From positions 248,001-312,000 of the forward strand of contig NZ_FOWZ01000001.1 of the NCBI RefSeq assembly GCF_900115585.1: a stretch of DNA of 64,000 bases, in the 5' to 3' direction. The notes under the pieces are model-generated. The model saw only the letters and a list, made by a program, of their open reading frames with translations. It did no database searches and was not told the origin of the DNA. Of this stretch, positions 36,591-47,487 are shown piece after piece (the stretch's first letter is position 1; every line of letters begins with the position of its first letter). A program made the position numbers and the translations under genes. This DNA is from Qipengyuania nanhaisediminis. Lineage in GTDB: Bacteria; Pseudomonadota; Alphaproteobacteria; Sphingomonadales; Sphingomonadaceae.

Positions 36591-37466
36591 TTGCTGTCAC
36601 TATTGGCCGCCACTGCGGCAGTTTCCGAAGCCATCCAGTGGGCGGAATTGGGCCTTCGCCCCTACCTGTTCGAGATCGGCGGATTCCAGCTGCGCTATTA
36701 TTCGCTCGCCTATTTGTTCGGCATCCTGCTGGGCTATTGGCACCTGTCCAGGATGATCAAGTCGCCCGGCAGCCCGATGGCGCAGCGCCATGCCGACGAC
36801 CTGTTCTTCTATTGCACGCTGGGCGTGATTCTGGGCGGCAGGCTCGGTTACGCAGCGTTCTACAAGCCCGACCTTTTGACCAGCATCGAACTGTTCAAGC
36901 TATGGGGCGGCGGGATGAGCTTCCACGGCGGCGTGATCGGCGTGCTGGTAGCGATCACCTGGGTCGCGCGGCGCGGCAATCTCAATTGGCTGCGCGTGTG
37001 CGACTACATCGCTGTCAACGTCCCGCTCGCCTACATGCTCGGCAGGATCGCCAACTTCATCAATGGCGAGCTTTACGGCCGCCCGGTCGAAAGCGACGTC
37101 GCCTGGGCGATGGTCTTTCCGGGCGGCGGCGATGTCGCCCGTCACCCGAGCCAGCTTTACCAGGCCGGTCTCGAAGGGCTGATGCTCGGCGTCGTGCTGA
37201 TCGCGCTCTTCTGGCTGACCCGTGCGCGCTATCGTCCCGGCCTCTTGGTCGGCCTGTTCACGGTCGGCATGGGCGTGGGCCGGTTCGTCAACGAGTTCTT
37301 CCGCGAACCCGATGCGCACCTTGCCTATGTCGTGGCCGAAACCGGCCTGTCGCGCGGACAGTGGCTGAGCCTGCCGATGATCGCCGTGGGCCTTGCCGTG
37401 ATGATTTATGCCTTCACGAGGAAGCCCATCGGCACGACCAAGGCGCCCGCCGCGCAAACGGCATGA
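36591..37466 (+). CDS. lgt: Prolipoprotein diacylglyceryl transferase
   Basis: 291 residues, inner-membrane enzyme that adds diacylglycerol to the lipobox Cys of prelipoproteins. Seven or so hydrophobic segments are seen. The Lgt signature GRIANFINGELYGR lies near residues 150-163, and GGMSFHGGVIGVL near 105-117 contains the essential His. The TTG start at 36591 has AAGGGG at a proper distance. The stop overlaps the start of the midA-like gene (ATGA). Lipoproteins elsewhere in the window are its likely substrates. Confidence 0.96.
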   Translation: MLSLLAATAAVSEAIQWAELGLRPYLFEIGGFQLRYYSLAYLFGILLGYWHLSRMIKSPGSPMAQRHADDLFFYCTLGVILGGRLGYAAFYKPDLLTSIELFKLWGGGMSFHGGVIGVLVAITWVARRGNLNWLRVCDYIAVNVPLAYMLGRIANFINGELYGRPVESDVAWAMVFPGGGDVARHPSQLYQAGLEGLMLGVVLIALFWLTRARYRPGLLVGLFTVGMGVGRFVNEFFREPDAHLAYVVAETGLSRGQWLSLPMIAVGLAVMIYAFTRKPIGTTKAPAAQTA

Positions 37467-38518
37467 CGGCCGAACGCGAGGATACCGACCTCGCCGCGCG
37501 CTTCAGGCGCTTGATCGAGCGGCACGGGCCGATGCCCGTGTCGCGCTACATGGGCGAAAGCAACGCGCGCTATTACACCAGCCGCGATCCGCTGGGCGCG
37601 GCCGGCGATTTCACCACGGCGCCTGAAATCAGCCAGATGTTCGGCGAGATGATTGGTCTGTGGCTGACCGACCTGTGGGTGCGCGCGGGAAGGCCCGAAT
37701 GCGCCTATGTCGAGCTCGGTCCGGGCCGGGGCACGCTGGCCGCAGACGCATTGCGCGCCATGGCGAGCCAAGGTTTGAAACCGGCGATCCACCTCGTCGA
37801 AGGATCCAAGGCGCTGCGCGACGTGCAGGCAGGCGCGCTTGGCGACGCGGTATTCCACGATACGATCGATACCCTGCCTGACGATTTGCCCCTGCTGGTC
37901 GTCGGCAATGAATTCCTCGACGCGCTTCCGATCCGGCAACTCGTCATGACCGAGAAAGGCTGGCGCGAACGCATGGTCGCGCTGGACGAGGACGCATTCG
38001 TCTTTGCCGCAGGGCCGAGCCCGATGGATGACGCGGTGCCAGATGCGATGAAGGATCAGCCGGTCGGCACGGTCATCGAGACCTGCCCTGCTGCCGCCGC
38101 GCTGACGGATGCGCTGGCCGAGCGCCTAGCCCGGCAAGGCGGTGCAGCCCTGCTGATCGATTACGGCCACCTCGCCGCGAGAACCGGCGAAACGCTGCAG
38201 GCGATCAAGGCGCATCGCAAGGTCGGCGTGTTCGACGCGCCGGGCGATATGGACCTCACCGCCCATGTCGACTTTGCGGTGCTGGCCGAAATCGCTTCGG
38301 CGCAGGGCATGACACATGCCTCGACTATGCAGGGCCAGTGGCTGATGGCTCTCGGCATGGGTGCCCGCGCACAGGCCCTTGTCGACAAATCGCCCGAAAG
38401 CGCAGCACAGATCGCGCAGGCGTTCGAGCGTCTGACGGGCGGCGAGGAGATGGGCGACCTGTTCAAAGTCTTCGCCATGACCCCACCCGATTGGCCCCAG
38501 GGTGCAGGCTTCGGCTGA
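37463..38518 (+). CDS. MidA/NDUFAF7-family SAM-dependent methyltransferase
   Basis: 351 residues of the DUF185 family. The human member methylates an arginine of complex I subunit NDUFS2 during assembly; bacterial members are thought to act alike. Visible: RYYTSRDPLGAAGDFTTAPEISQMFGEM near 33-60 (family block) and the SAM motif VELGPGRGTLAAD near 85-97, then VGNEFLDALP. It overlaps lgt as ATGA, an arrangement common in alphaproteobacteria. Confidence 0.92.
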   Translation: MTAEREDTDLAARFRRLIERHGPMPVSRYMGESNARYYTSRDPLGAAGDFTTAPEISQMFGEMIGLWLTDLWVRAGRPECAYVELGPGRGTLAADALRAMASQGLKPAIHLVEGSKALRDVQAGALGDAVFHDTIDTLPDDLPLLVVGNEFLDALPIRQLVMTEKGWRERMVALDEDAFVFAAGPSPMDDAVPDAMKDQPVGTVIETCPAAAALTDALAERLARQGGAALLIDYGHLAARTGETLQAIKAHRKVGVFDAPGDMDLTAHVDFAVLAEIASAQGMTHASTMQGQWLMALGMGARAQALVDKSPESAAQIAQAFERLTGGEEMGDLFKVFAMTPPDWPQGAGFG

Positions 38519-38573
38519 GGTTCATCGGAACCTGAGCAGGGTTTCCGCGTCGAGCAATCTGGAAGGACTGCCC

Positions 38574-38999
38574 ATGAAACGCCTGCCCCTTAAACGCCTT
38601 GCCGCCATCGCCGCGCTTGCGAGCGCTGCGCCGCTGCTCGCCGCCCAGCCCATCGAAGGGCGCTGGGTCACGGCGGAAAAGGACGCTGTCATCCAGATCG
38701 GCAAGTGCGGCAGCAAGCTGTGCGGAAAGATCGCGCGCTTCCTCGTCGCGCCGCCGCAGGGCCTCGACCAGCGGGACGTGAACAACAAGGAACCGCGCCT
38801 GCGCAGCCGCAAGCTACTGGGCATGCCAGTGCTGACCGGGTTCAACGAGGAAAGCGATTTGTGGCGCGGCGAGATCTACGATCCGAAAAGCGGCAAGACT
38901 TATCGATCCGTCGTGCGCCGCAAGGATGCGAACCGGCTGGAGGTGAAGGGATGCATCGGACCGTTCTGCCAGACGCAGGTCTGGACACGCGCCCGCTGA
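38574..38999 (+). CDS. DUF2147 exported protein
   Basis: 141 residues from the ATG at 38574, which has GGAAGGA upstream. A signal peptide (LKRLAAIAALASAAPLLAA) precedes the DUF2147 domain: IEGRWVTAEKDAVIQIGKCGSKLCGKIARFL and GEIYDPKSGKTYRSVV, ending in KGCIGPFCQTQVW. Four to five cysteines suggest disulfides in the periplasm. The fold is lipocalin-like; the function is not known. The next gene converges, leaving one base between the stops. Confidence 0.85.
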   Translation: MKRLPLKRLAAIAALASAAPLLAAQPIEGRWVTAEKDAVIQIGKCGSKLCGKIARFLVAPPQGLDQRDVNNKEPRLRSRKLLGMPVLTGFNEESDLWRGEIYDPKSGKTYRSVVRRKDANRLEVKGCIGPFCQTQVWTRAR

Positions 39000-39000
39000 G

Positions 39001-40532
39001 TTACAGTCCGGCGCGCTCTGCCAGCAGGCGCGCGGCCTCGTCGAAACTGAGCTTGTCCTCTTCGCGATCGACGGAATAATTCGCCTCGCGCATCGCCTCC
39101 ACATCGATCGCATCGATCAGAGGTAGCAGCGCGGCCTTGAGCGCCTCGTCCTCGGCGGCTTGCGGGCTTAGCAACAGGACCGCATCGTAATTGGGAAATG
39201 CCCCGCGCGGATCGTCCAGGATGACGAGCCGGTCGGCGACGATCCGGCCATCCGACGTATAGGCACCGATAATGTCCGCCTCCCCCGATTGCAGCGCGTT
39301 ATACATGAAGGTGGGCGAGAAATTGCGCTGGCCGGCAAAGCGAAGGCCATAGGCATCGCGGACCGCGATCCATTCGGGCCGCTCGAAGAATTCGGGGTCA
39401 CCGCCGATCACCATCGCCTGCCCGCGCTGCGCCACGTCCGCAATCGAATTGAATTCGCCGAAGGTTGCGGCCTCGCGGCTCATTGCGAGGCCATAGGCGT
39501 TCTCGAAGCCCAGCCGCCCCAGAACTTCCATGCCGGTATTCGCCTCCTCCCACTGGGCGATCTCGCGATACATCTGCTCGCGCGGAGGGTTTTCGGTACG
39601 CTTCATCTGGTTGGTCCAGATGGTGCCGGTGTAATCGACATAGACGTCGATCTCGCCGCTGGCCGCGGCGCTATGCGCGACGGCAGAACCCAGCCCGTCG
39701 CGATATTCGACCGCGAAACCTTCCGCCTCCAGCCGCTGCCCGATCAGGCGGGCGAGGATGTACTGCTCGGAGAAACCCTTGGCGCCGATCACGACGCTGT
39801 CATCGTCGTCCCCGCCGAACTGAGCGAAGAACGCCGCGCCCACGCCAAGCAGCACTGCCGCGAGGCCGCCCAGCCACAGGCCGCGCCTGCGTTCGCGAAA
39901 GCCGCGCTCGATCGTGCCGAGCAGGCTGTCGGCAAGGATCGCAAGGCCCGCACTGGCGATACAGCCCGCCAGCACCAGCACCCAGTTCTGGGTCTGCAAT
40001 CCGGCGAAGATCGGGTCGCCGAGGCTTTTTTGCCCGATGGTGGTGGCAAGCGTGGCTGCGCCGATGGTCCAGACCGCGGCCGTGCGGATACCGGCCATGA
40101 TGAAGGGTGCGGACAGCGGCGCTTCGACCAGCAGCAGCCGCTGGCGGAATGTCATGCCGACACCATGCGCCGCCTCGATTACACCGGGGTCGAGATTGGC
40201 CTGTGCCGTCACCGCATTGCGCAGGATCGGCAGCAGAGCATAAAGCGCCAGCGCCAGCAGGGCAGGCAGGAAGCCGAGCGTCGGCAGGCCTTCGCCGAAC
40301 ACCGCGCGCAGGCTCAGGAGGATCGGGAAGAATAGCGCCAGCAGGGCGAGCGCCGGGATTGTCTGTACGAGGCTCGCGAAAGCCAGGCTCGCGCGCGAAA
40401 CGGCCGGGGAGCGACTGGCCCAAACCGCCAGCGGCAGTGCCACGATTATGCCGAGCGCGATTGCCGATGCCGACAAGAGGACATGCGCGGCCAGCTGGTC
40501 GCCAAGTCCGGCGATTGCGTCCCACAGCCCGC

Positions 40533-40536
<4 letters not shown>
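39001..40536 (-). CDS. Fused permease / substrate-binding protein, osmoprotectant-type ABC transporter
   Basis: 511 residues. Residues 1-225 are a BPD-type permease with six hydrophobic segments and the EAA loop EAAHGVGMTFRQRLLLVEAPL. Residues about 245-511 are an OpuAC/YehZ-like binding domain (VVIGAKGFSEQYILARLIGQRLEAEG, VYVDYTGTIW, RNFSPTFMYNALQSGEADIIGAYTSDGRI) that normally binds betaine- or choline-like solutes. The fusion places the binding domain outside the membrane. It overlaps the ATPase gene as ATGA. Such fusions are known in other bacteria. Substrate is inferred from family. Confidence 0.88.
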
Positions 40537-41296
<760 letters not shown>

Positions 41297-41300
<4 letters not shown>

Positions 41301-41794
41301 TCTTCGGTTTCGGCCCCTTCGGGCGCGGTATAGGTGACCTTTTCCAGCGCCACACGGCGCCCGCCGCCAGAGGTGACGATCAGCTCGTCATCGAGCAGCC
41401 GCCCCGGCTCCCAGCACCTCTCGCTGCCGTCTTCCGCGTCAGGCATGAAGCACAGCAAATCGACGCCATCCGCGCTGTCCTCGGCAGGGTCGAATTTCCA
41501 GCTGCCCTCCTGCCACGGCTCTCCGTTGCGGAAGTCGCGATAGGTTCCGTCGGCGTCGATATAGGTGACGTACCGCGCCCCGTCCTCGGCCATGACGCGC
41601 CATGCGGTATCGGAGAATTCACTATGCGAAGGCGGCGCAGAGTCTGCCTCGCCGGAGGCCTCCTGGGCACCCTCTTCCTCAGCGACAGCGGCAGGTTCTT
41701 CCGGGGCATCCTCCTGCGGAGCGCAGGAGAGAACAGGCAGGGCGAGCGCCAGGGCGGCGAACGTAGCTATGCTTCGGGTCATGCGCACAGGCAT
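41297..41794 (-). CDS. Acidic lipoprotein upstream of ABC transporter
   Basis: 165 residues. The signal ends with lipobox LPVLSC (Cys at about residue 24), so it is anchored in a membrane. A low-complexity Glu/Ala/Pro stretch (about 25-55) leads to a small beta-rich domain (TAWRVMAEDGARYVTYIDADGTYRDFRNG, then GSWKFDP). I do not recognise a family with confidence. Being co-translated with an ABC ATPase, it could help the transporter at the envelope. An internal ATG at 41782 is an equally good start. Confidence 0.72.
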
Positions 41795-41831
41795 ATCGCG
41801 GTGAGTCCGATCTGGCGACCCTTGCTCAGAG

Positions 41832-43358
41832 TCATTGCGTAATCGAGGTTCTGGGGATCACCAGTTCCACGCGCAAACCCTCGTCCGAATATTCGCGGGT
41901 GAATTGACCGGACAGCTGGCCCTCGATCGCCATACGCAAGAGACGCGACCCGAAGCCTTCGCCCTCGTCCTGCGCGGGCGGCGTAAATCCGTCCATGTCC
42001 TCGTGCCAGCTGATGCATACGTTATCGTCGCTGTCGCAATCATCCACGACGTTGATTTTCACCTTGCCGACACCGTTCGACAATGCACCGTATTTCGCGG
42101 AATTGGTAGCGAGCTCGTGGAAGATCAGCGCCAGCGGCGTGGCCGCCCGCGAGCCCAGTCCGACATGGTCGCCATCGACCAGTATCCGCTCCCGGTCCTG
42201 CGACGCATATGGTTCGAGCAGCCCCTCGAGCAGGCCGCCAAGGTTATCGCTGGAGCGTCCATCGTCCGGCCTCACGTAGTCATGCGCTGTGGCCAGCGAG
42301 CGAATGGCCGCTCCGATCTTGTCGACGAAGGGTTTTATTTCCGGCTGCCCGCGCGAATGCATCGCGATCAGCCCGGAGACAACCGCGAAGATATTCTTGA
42401 TCCTGTGCGACAACTCGCGTGCAAGCAGATCGCGGCTTTCCGAAAGCTTGTGCGTCTCGTCGATATCGATACCGGCGCCGAACCAGGTTTCGATCTCACC
42501 CCTGGCGTCGCGCATGGGCCATGCCCTCAGGACCATCCAGCGGTATTCGCCATCCGAGCGGCGGACGCGCGCTTCTGCATCCCATCGACCGCCTTCTTCG
42601 CGGGATTTCTTGCGCAGCCGCTCCACCTCTTCGCTGTCGGAGGGATGGATCATGTCGCTGAGATCGATTTTGGAAAGGTCTTCCGTGCCGAAATATTCGT
42701 AGAGCGCGGAGTTTCCGAATTCGAGAGAGCCGTCGGGCCGTGCGGCCCATGCCAGCACGGGGATATGTTCCGCCATCTTGCGCAGGCGCATGCTCTCGCG
42801 GACGAGCTGTTCCTGCACCGCGAGATATTCGCGCCGCGCGTTGAGGCGACGCATGACCGATGCGGCCAGCACTTCCAGGCCCTCGCGCTGCAGATCGGTC
42901 AGGCCGCCCGGACGCGGTTCGGTGTCGATGACGCAGAGCGAGCCGAGCGGCGCGCCTTCCGCCGAAAGCAGCGGCGCACCGGCATAGAAGCGAATCTTGG
43001 GCTCGCCGGTCACAAGCGGATTGCGTTCGAAGCGCGGATCGAGCAGGGCGTCGGGCACGATCATCGGCTCGCGTTCCATCATCGCATGGGCGCAGAAACT
43101 GGTCGGTCGCGGAGTCTCGGTCGTCAGCAGTCCGGCACGCGCGAGGAAACGCTGCCGCTGCTCCTCGACCAGGCTGACCAGAGATATCGGCGCGCCGCAG
43201 AGTTTCGCAGCGAATTGAACGATTTGGGAGAGCTCCTGATCGTCCATCAGCTCGTCCAAGCCGTAGGAAGCCATCACGGTCAGACGCTCATCCTCGCTGC
43301 AAAACGCAGGATTTGGGCCCCTTCCCTGAGGCCAGTCTATTGCATCGTCCCTTTTCAT
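41832..43358 (-). CDS. HWE-family histidine kinase with GAF and PAS sensors
   Basis: 508 residues from the ATG at 43358, soluble. A GAF domain (about 35-185), a PAS/PAC domain (about 200-325) and an HWE kinase core follow. The H box is ARELSHRIKNIFAVV; the N box FHELATNSAKYGAL; the WxE motif appears as ISWHED, which defines the HWE group. HWE kinases often feed the general stress (PhyR-EcfG) or light responses. The PAS has no LOV Cys motif, so flavin photochemistry is not supported. Orphan: no response regulator is adjacent. It is divergent from ivd. Confidence 0.9.
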   Translation of the reverse strand: MKRDDAIDWPQGRGPNPAFCSEDERLTVMASYGLDELMDDQELSQIVQFAAKLCGAPISLVSLVEEQRQRFLARAGLLTTETPRPTSFCAHAMMEREPMIVPDALLDPRFERNPLVTGEPKIRFYAGAPLLSAEGAPLGSLCVIDTEPRPGGLTDLQREGLEVLAASVMRRLNARREYLAVQEQLVRESMRLRKMAEHIPVLAWAARPDGSLEFGNSALYEYFGTEDLSKIDLSDMIHPSDSEEVERLRKKSREEGGRWDAEARVRRSDGEYRWMVLRAWPMRDARGEIETWFGAGIDIDETHKLSESRDLLARELSHRIKNIFAVVSGLIAMHSRGQPEIKPFVDKIGAAIRSLATAHDYVRPDDGRSSDNLGGLLEGLLEPYASQDRERILVDGDHVGLGSRAATPLALIFHELATNSAKYGALSNGVGKVKINVVDDCDSDDNVCISWHEDMDGFTPPAQDEGEGFGSRLLRMAIEGQLSGQFTREYSDEGLRVELVIPRTSITQ

Positions 43359-43506
43359 GCGCCGCTGGTTTAAAGCTATCCGTCTGATTTTCAAGAATTT
43401 AGCGTGATCGCCCTTGAGTTTACCCGCTTGGGTTTGCCCGGACAACAAAGCTTCGCTATCGCGCCGAGCAGAGAGAGACTGCCTTTGAGGGCAACCAGGA
43501 GATACC

Positions 43507-44676
43507 ATGCGCGCCACCCCCGACTTCGATTTCCAGCTTGGCGAGAGCGCAGAGATGATCCGCGAAAGCGTGGGTCGCTTCGCCGACGAACAGATCGCCC
43601 CGCTCGCGGAAAAAGTGGACCGCGAGGACTGGTTCCCCAAGGCGGAACTGTGGCCCGCCATGGGCGAACTCGGCCTCCACGGCATCACCGTGCCGGAAGC
43701 GGATGGCGGCCTGGGCCTCGGTTATCTGGAACACGTCGTCGCGGTCGAGGAAGTCAGCCGTGCCAGCGCCAGCATCGGCCTCAGTTATGGTGCGCACTCG
43801 AACCTGTGCGTCAACCAGATCGCGCGCTGGGGCAATGAGGCGCAGAAGGCCAAGTATCTCCCCAAGCTGATCAGCGGCGAACATGTCGGCAGCCTGGCCA
43901 TGAGCGAGGCGAGCGCCGGGTCGGACGTCGTGTCGATGAAAGCCAAGGCCGAGAAGGTCGATGGCGGCTATGTCCTCAATGGCACCAAGTTCTGGATCAC
44001 CAACGCACCTTACGCGGACACGCTGGTCGTCTACGCCAAGACTGCGCCCGAAGCCGCCAGCCGCGGCATCACGACCTTCCTGATCGAAAAGGATTTCGAA
44101 GGCTTCTCCATCGGCCAGAAGATCGAGAAGGTCGGCATGCGCGGCTCGCCCACGGCTGAGCTGGTGTTCGACGACTGCTTCGTGCCCGAAGAGAACGTGA
44201 TGGGCCCGGAAAACGGCGGCGTCGGCGTGCTGATGAGCGGCCTCGATTACGAACGCGTTGTCCTCGCCGGATTGCAGCTTGGCGTGATGCAGGCCTGCCT
44301 CGATACGGTGATCCCCTACCTTCGCGAGCGTACCCAGTTCGGCAAACCCATCGGCAGCTTCCAGCTGATGCAGGCCAAGGTCGCCGACATGTATGTCGCG
44401 CTGCAATCGGCCCGGGCCTACACCTATGCGGTGGCCAAGAGCTGCGATGCGGAAAAGACCACCCGCTTCGACGCGGCGGGCGCGATCCTACTGGCTTCGG
44501 AGAACGCCTTCCGCGTGGCTGCCGAGAGCGTCCAGGCGCTGGGCGGCGCAGGCTACACGCTCGACTGGCCGGTCGAGCGGTACATGCGCGATGCCAAGCT
44601 GCTCGACATTGGCGCAGGCACGAATGAAATCCGCCGCATGCTGATCGGGCGTGAACTGATCGGGGCTGCGGGGTGA
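43507..44676 (+). CDS. ivd: Isovaleryl-CoA dehydrogenase
   Basis: 389 residues, FAD flavoprotein oxidising isovaleryl-CoA to methylcrotonyl-CoA in leucine breakdown. Acyl-CoA dehydrogenase blocks: [61 protein letters not shown] and [33 protein letters not shown] (split here in order). The Gly-Ala-Gly region and the position of the catalytic Glu fit the isovaleryl type, and mccB two genes downstream supports this. A good AGGAG site precedes the ATG. Confidence 0.93.
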   Translation: MRATPDFDFQLGESAEMIRESVGRFADEQIAPLAEKVDREDWFPKAELWPAMGELGLHGITVPEADGGLGLGYLEHVVAVEEVSRASASIGLSYGAHSNLCVNQIARWGNEAQKAKYLPKLISGEHVGSLAMSEASAGSDVVSMKAKAEKVDGGYVLNGTKFWITNAPYADTLVVYAKTAPEAASRGITTFLIEKDFEGFSIGQKIEKVGMRGSPTAELVFDDCFVPEENVMGPENGGVGVLMSGLDYERVVLAGLQLGVMQACLDTVIPYLRERTQFGKPIGSFQLMQAKVADMYVALQSARAYTYAVAKSCDAEKTTRFDAAGAILLASENAFRVAAESVQALGGAGYTLDWPVERYMRDAKLLDIGAGTNEIRRMLIGRELIGAAG

Positions 44677-44978
44677 GTTCCGACGAAGACTACGTGTACG
44701 ACGAGGAAAGCGGCGAATGGATGCCGGCATCCGAGTTGGAGGCGAAGCAGGCTGCTGCCGATCAGGTCGAGGTTCGTGATGCAGTCGGCAACCTTTTAGC
44801 CGATGGCGACCAGGTTACCTTGATCAAGGATCTCGACGTCAAGGGCGCAGGCCAGACGCTCAAGCAGGGCACGCTTATCAAGTCGATCCGGCTTACCGGC
44901 GATCCACAGGAAATCGATTGCAAATACCCCGGCATCAAGGGCCTCGTCCTGCGTGCCGAGTTCGTAAAGAAACGCTAG
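44673..44978 (+). CDS. PhnA/YjdM-like protein lacking the zinc ribbon cysteines
   Basis: 101 residues. The C-terminal part ([27 protein letters not shown] to [10 protein letters not shown]) matches the SH3-like domain of PhnA/YjdM very well. The N-terminal region, where relatives carry two CxxC zinc-ribbon pairs, reads [16 protein letters not shown] and has no cysteine; the only Cys is later (DCKYPG). The GTG start overlaps the ivd stop (GTGA), so it is co-translated with a leucine-catabolism enzyme. The family role is unclear; a link to phosphonates in E. coli is historical and weak. Confidence 0.8.
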   Translation: MSSDEDYVYDEESGEWMPASELEAKQAAADQVEVRDAVGNLLADGDQVTLIKDLDVKGAGQTLKQGTLIKSIRLTGDPQEIDCKYPGIKGLVLRAEFVKKR

Positions 44979-44988
44979 GGCCCGATAC

Positions 44989-46599
44989 ATGACCGCACCC
45001 GTTCTCACCTCCAGCCTAGACCGCGACGCACCAGACGCCAAAGCGCGTTTCGAGTATAACAAGGCGCTCGCAGCCGACCTGCGATCCACCGTCGCTGCAG
45101 CCGCGCTCGGCGGTTCAGAGGGCAGCCGGGAACGCCATGTCGGGCGTGGCAAATTGCTCCCGCGAGAGCGGGTGGAACGCCTGCTCGATCCGGGCAGTCC
45201 CTTCCTCGAAATCGGCCAGCTCGCCGCCAACGGCATGTACGGCAAGGACGAGATCAATGGTGCCGGCATGATCGCCGGTATCGGGCGCGTGTCGGGCCGA
45301 CAGGTGATGATCGTGTGCAACGATGCCACGGTGAAGGGCGGCACCTATTACCCGATGACGGTGAAGAAGCACCTGCGCGCGCAGGAAATTGCGCAGGAGA
45401 ACCGCCTGCCGTGCATCTACCTCGTCGACAGCGGCGGGGCTAACCTGCCGCACCAGGCCGAGGTCTTCCCCGACCGCGACCATTTCGGCCGCATCTTCTT
45501 CAACCAGGCCAATATGTCGGCGCTCGGTATCCCGCAAATCGCCTGCGTCATGGGCAGCTGTACTGCGGGCGGGGCCTATGTCCCCGCCATGTCCGACGAG
45601 ACGGTGATCGTGCGCAACCAAGGCACGATCTTCCTTGCCGGACCTCCGCTGGTGAAGGCCGCGACGGGCGAGGAAATCAGCGCCGAGGACCTTGGCGGCG
45701 GCGATCTCCATGCGAAGAAATCGGGCGTGGTCGATCACCTCGCCGAAAACGACGAGCATGCGCTCACCATCGTGCGCGATATCGTGTCCCACCTCGGCGA
45801 CAACCATGCTGCAGCGAAGGCAATCGAACTGAAGGAGCCGCGTGCGCCCAAGTTCGATGCCGAAGACCTTTACGCTATCGTCCCCGACGATGTGCGCGCG
45901 CCTTACGATGTGCACGAAGTCATCGCCCGCCTCGTCGACGGAAGCGAATTCCACGAATTCAAGCAGCATTACGGCAGCACGCTCGTCTGCGGTTTCGCCC
46001 ACATCTGGGGCATGCCGGTGGCGATCCTCGCCAATAACGGCGTGCTGTTTTCGGAAAGCGCGCAGAAGGGCGCGCATTTCATCGAGCTGGCGCAGCAACG
46101 CCGCATCCCGCTGCTGTTCCTCCAGAACATCTCCGGCTTCATGGTTGGCGGCAAATACGAGGCGGAAGGCATCGCCAAGCATGGCGCGAAGCTGGTGACC
46201 GCCGTCGCCACCGCCACCGTGCCCAAGATCACCGTGGTGATCGGCGGCAGCTTCGGCGCGGGCAATTACGGCATGTGCGGCCGCGCCTATTCTCCGCGCT
46301 TCCTCTTCACCTGGCCCAATGCGCGCATTTCGGTGATGGGCGGCGAGCAGGCAGCCAGCGTTCTCGCCACAGTCCACCGCGACGCCGACAGCTGGACCGA
46401 GGAACAGGCCGAGGAATTCAAGGCGCCGATCCGCCAGAAATACGAGGACGAGGGCAACCCCTATTACGCCACCGCGCGCCTGTGGGACGACGGCGTGATC
46501 GATCCGGCACAGACCCGCGATGTGCTCGGCCTCGCCTTCACCGCAACACTCGAAGCACCCATTCCCGAAAAGCCGCAGTTCGGCGTATTCAGGATGTAA
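44989..46599 (+). CDS. mccB: Methylcrotonoyl-CoA carboxylase beta subunit (carboxyltransferase)
   Basis: 536 residues. Moves the carboxyl from carboxybiotin to methylcrotonyl-CoA in leucine degradation. Two crotonase-like carboxyltransferase domains are visible: [24 protein letters not shown] and [17 protein letters not shown] in the first half, and [23 protein letters not shown] and [22 protein letters not shown] in the second. The [13 protein letters not shown] stretch is typical of MCC rather than propionyl-CoA carboxylase. The biotin-bearing alpha subunit does not follow, which is unusual for this pathway. Confidence 0.94.
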   Translation: MTAPVLTSSLDRDAPDAKARFEYNKALAADLRSTVAAAALGGSEGSRERHVGRGKLLPRERVERLLDPGSPFLEIGQLAANGMYGKDEINGAGMIAGIGRVSGRQVMIVCNDATVKGGTYYPMTVKKHLRAQEIAQENRLPCIYLVDSGGANLPHQAEVFPDRDHFGRIFFNQANMSALGIPQIACVMGSCTAGGAYVPAMSDETVIVRNQGTIFLAGPPLVKAATGEEISAEDLGGGDLHAKKSGVVDHLAENDEHALTIVRDIVSHLGDNHAAAKAIELKEPRAPKFDAEDLYAIVPDDVRAPYDVHEVIARLVDGSEFHEFKQHYGSTLVCGFAHIWGMPVAILANNGVLFSESAQKGAHFIELAQQRRIPLLFLQNISGFMVGGKYEAEGIAKHGAKLVTAVATATVPKITVVIGGSFGAGNYGMCGRAYSPRFLFTWPNARISVMGGEQAASVLATVHRDADSWTEEQAEEFKAPIRQKYEDEGNPYYATARLWDDGVIDPAQTRDVLGLAFTATLEAPIPEKPQFGVFRM

Positions 46600-46616
46600 A
46601 ACCGGCATAGCGCACG

Positions 46617-47423
46617 GTGGCAGTTCGCTTTGAGATCCGGTCGGCGACGAACGTGGCCGAGACGCGCCAACGCGTACGGGCGCTGTTGCGACCATGGTTC
46701 GATCCAAAGCCGGGCCCAAGAGGCTTCGCTCTCGGCCGGCTGGTCTGTATCTGGTCCGGCTTGTCTCTTTATCATACATTCGAGCTGGTAGCCCTGATCC
46801 GGCGTGACGGATGGGGGGCGCGCATCAGCGGCATCACCGTTCTCATGCAGGCTGCGCTGGCGCTCGTCCTCGTCCCCGCGGTCGCCGCCGTTTGGGCAGC
46901 TGTCGGAATGGTGACGGGCGAACTCTATGCGATGGGCGCGGTTCCGATCCTTCTGGTCTCGATCCTAGCCCTCGCGCTGGCCGCCTGGCTCCTGAGACGG
47001 AACAACAACGAGCATAATGCAATCGTCGGGCTGCTGCGGAAGGAATTCGAGCCGCAGGAGAGCCCCGAGCCCCTGACGTTTGCGCGGCCCACTGGCGAGC
47101 CCGGGCGAATGGCCATGGACGTGTCCGGAACGCGCACTATCGAGAACGTGACTATCGAAGAGCTGACCGCTGCCCTCGATGCGATGCACGATGGGCATGA
47201 GACCCACGTGATCCTGAGCAAAAGCGAGACAGAGTTCGTGCAAACGGCTGCGTCCGCATTCGGCTATTCGGTCGAATGGCGCAATGTCGGCGACGATTGG
47301 CCGCGCAATGCTCGAAGGATTGGTGCTGGTTCAATTGCCACGTTCCAGATCGAAGAGGTCAAACAGCTGTTCTGTGCCTACCTCTATGGAGCGCGAGAAT
47401 TCCCGGAACTGGAATGGCAGTGA
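46617..47423 (+). CDS. Two-TM protein with immunity-like C-terminal domain
   Basis: 268 residues from a GTG at 46617, with no close family recognised. Residues about 70-125 form two strong membrane segments (VLMQAALALVLVPAVAAVWAAV and VPILLVSILALALAAWLL). The last 100 residues are soluble, with a pattern of THVILSKSETEFVQTAAS, GYSVEWRN, and FQIEEVKQLFCAYLYG followed by W near the end. That order (FVQ, GY-VEW, E-V-LF--YL-G) recalls Imm1-type immunity proteins of polymorphic toxin systems. No toxin gene is adjacent. It sits 17 bases after mccB. The match is by eye only. Confidence 0.55.
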   Translation: MAVRFEIRSATNVAETRQRVRALLRPWFDPKPGPRGFALGRLVCIWSGLSLYHTFELVALIRRDGWGARISGITVLMQAALALVLVPAVAAVWAAVGMVTGELYAMGAVPILLVSILALALAAWLLRRNNNEHNAIVGLLRKEFEPQESPEPLTFARPTGEPGRMAMDVSGTRTIENVTIEELTAALDAMHDGHETHVILSKSETEFVQTAASAFGYSVEWRNVGDDWPRNARRIGAGSIATFQIEEVKQLFCAYLYGAREFPELEWQ

Positions 47424-47487
47424 GCCGCGTTCCCAATCGCTATCGCAATCTGGCTAACATCTGTTAGGCAGGGCTGCAGGAGAGAAC

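Noticed and set aside
42420..42780. PAS domain of the HWE kinase as a LOV blue-light sensor
   Set aside because: The flavin-binding Cys motif of LOV domains is absent.
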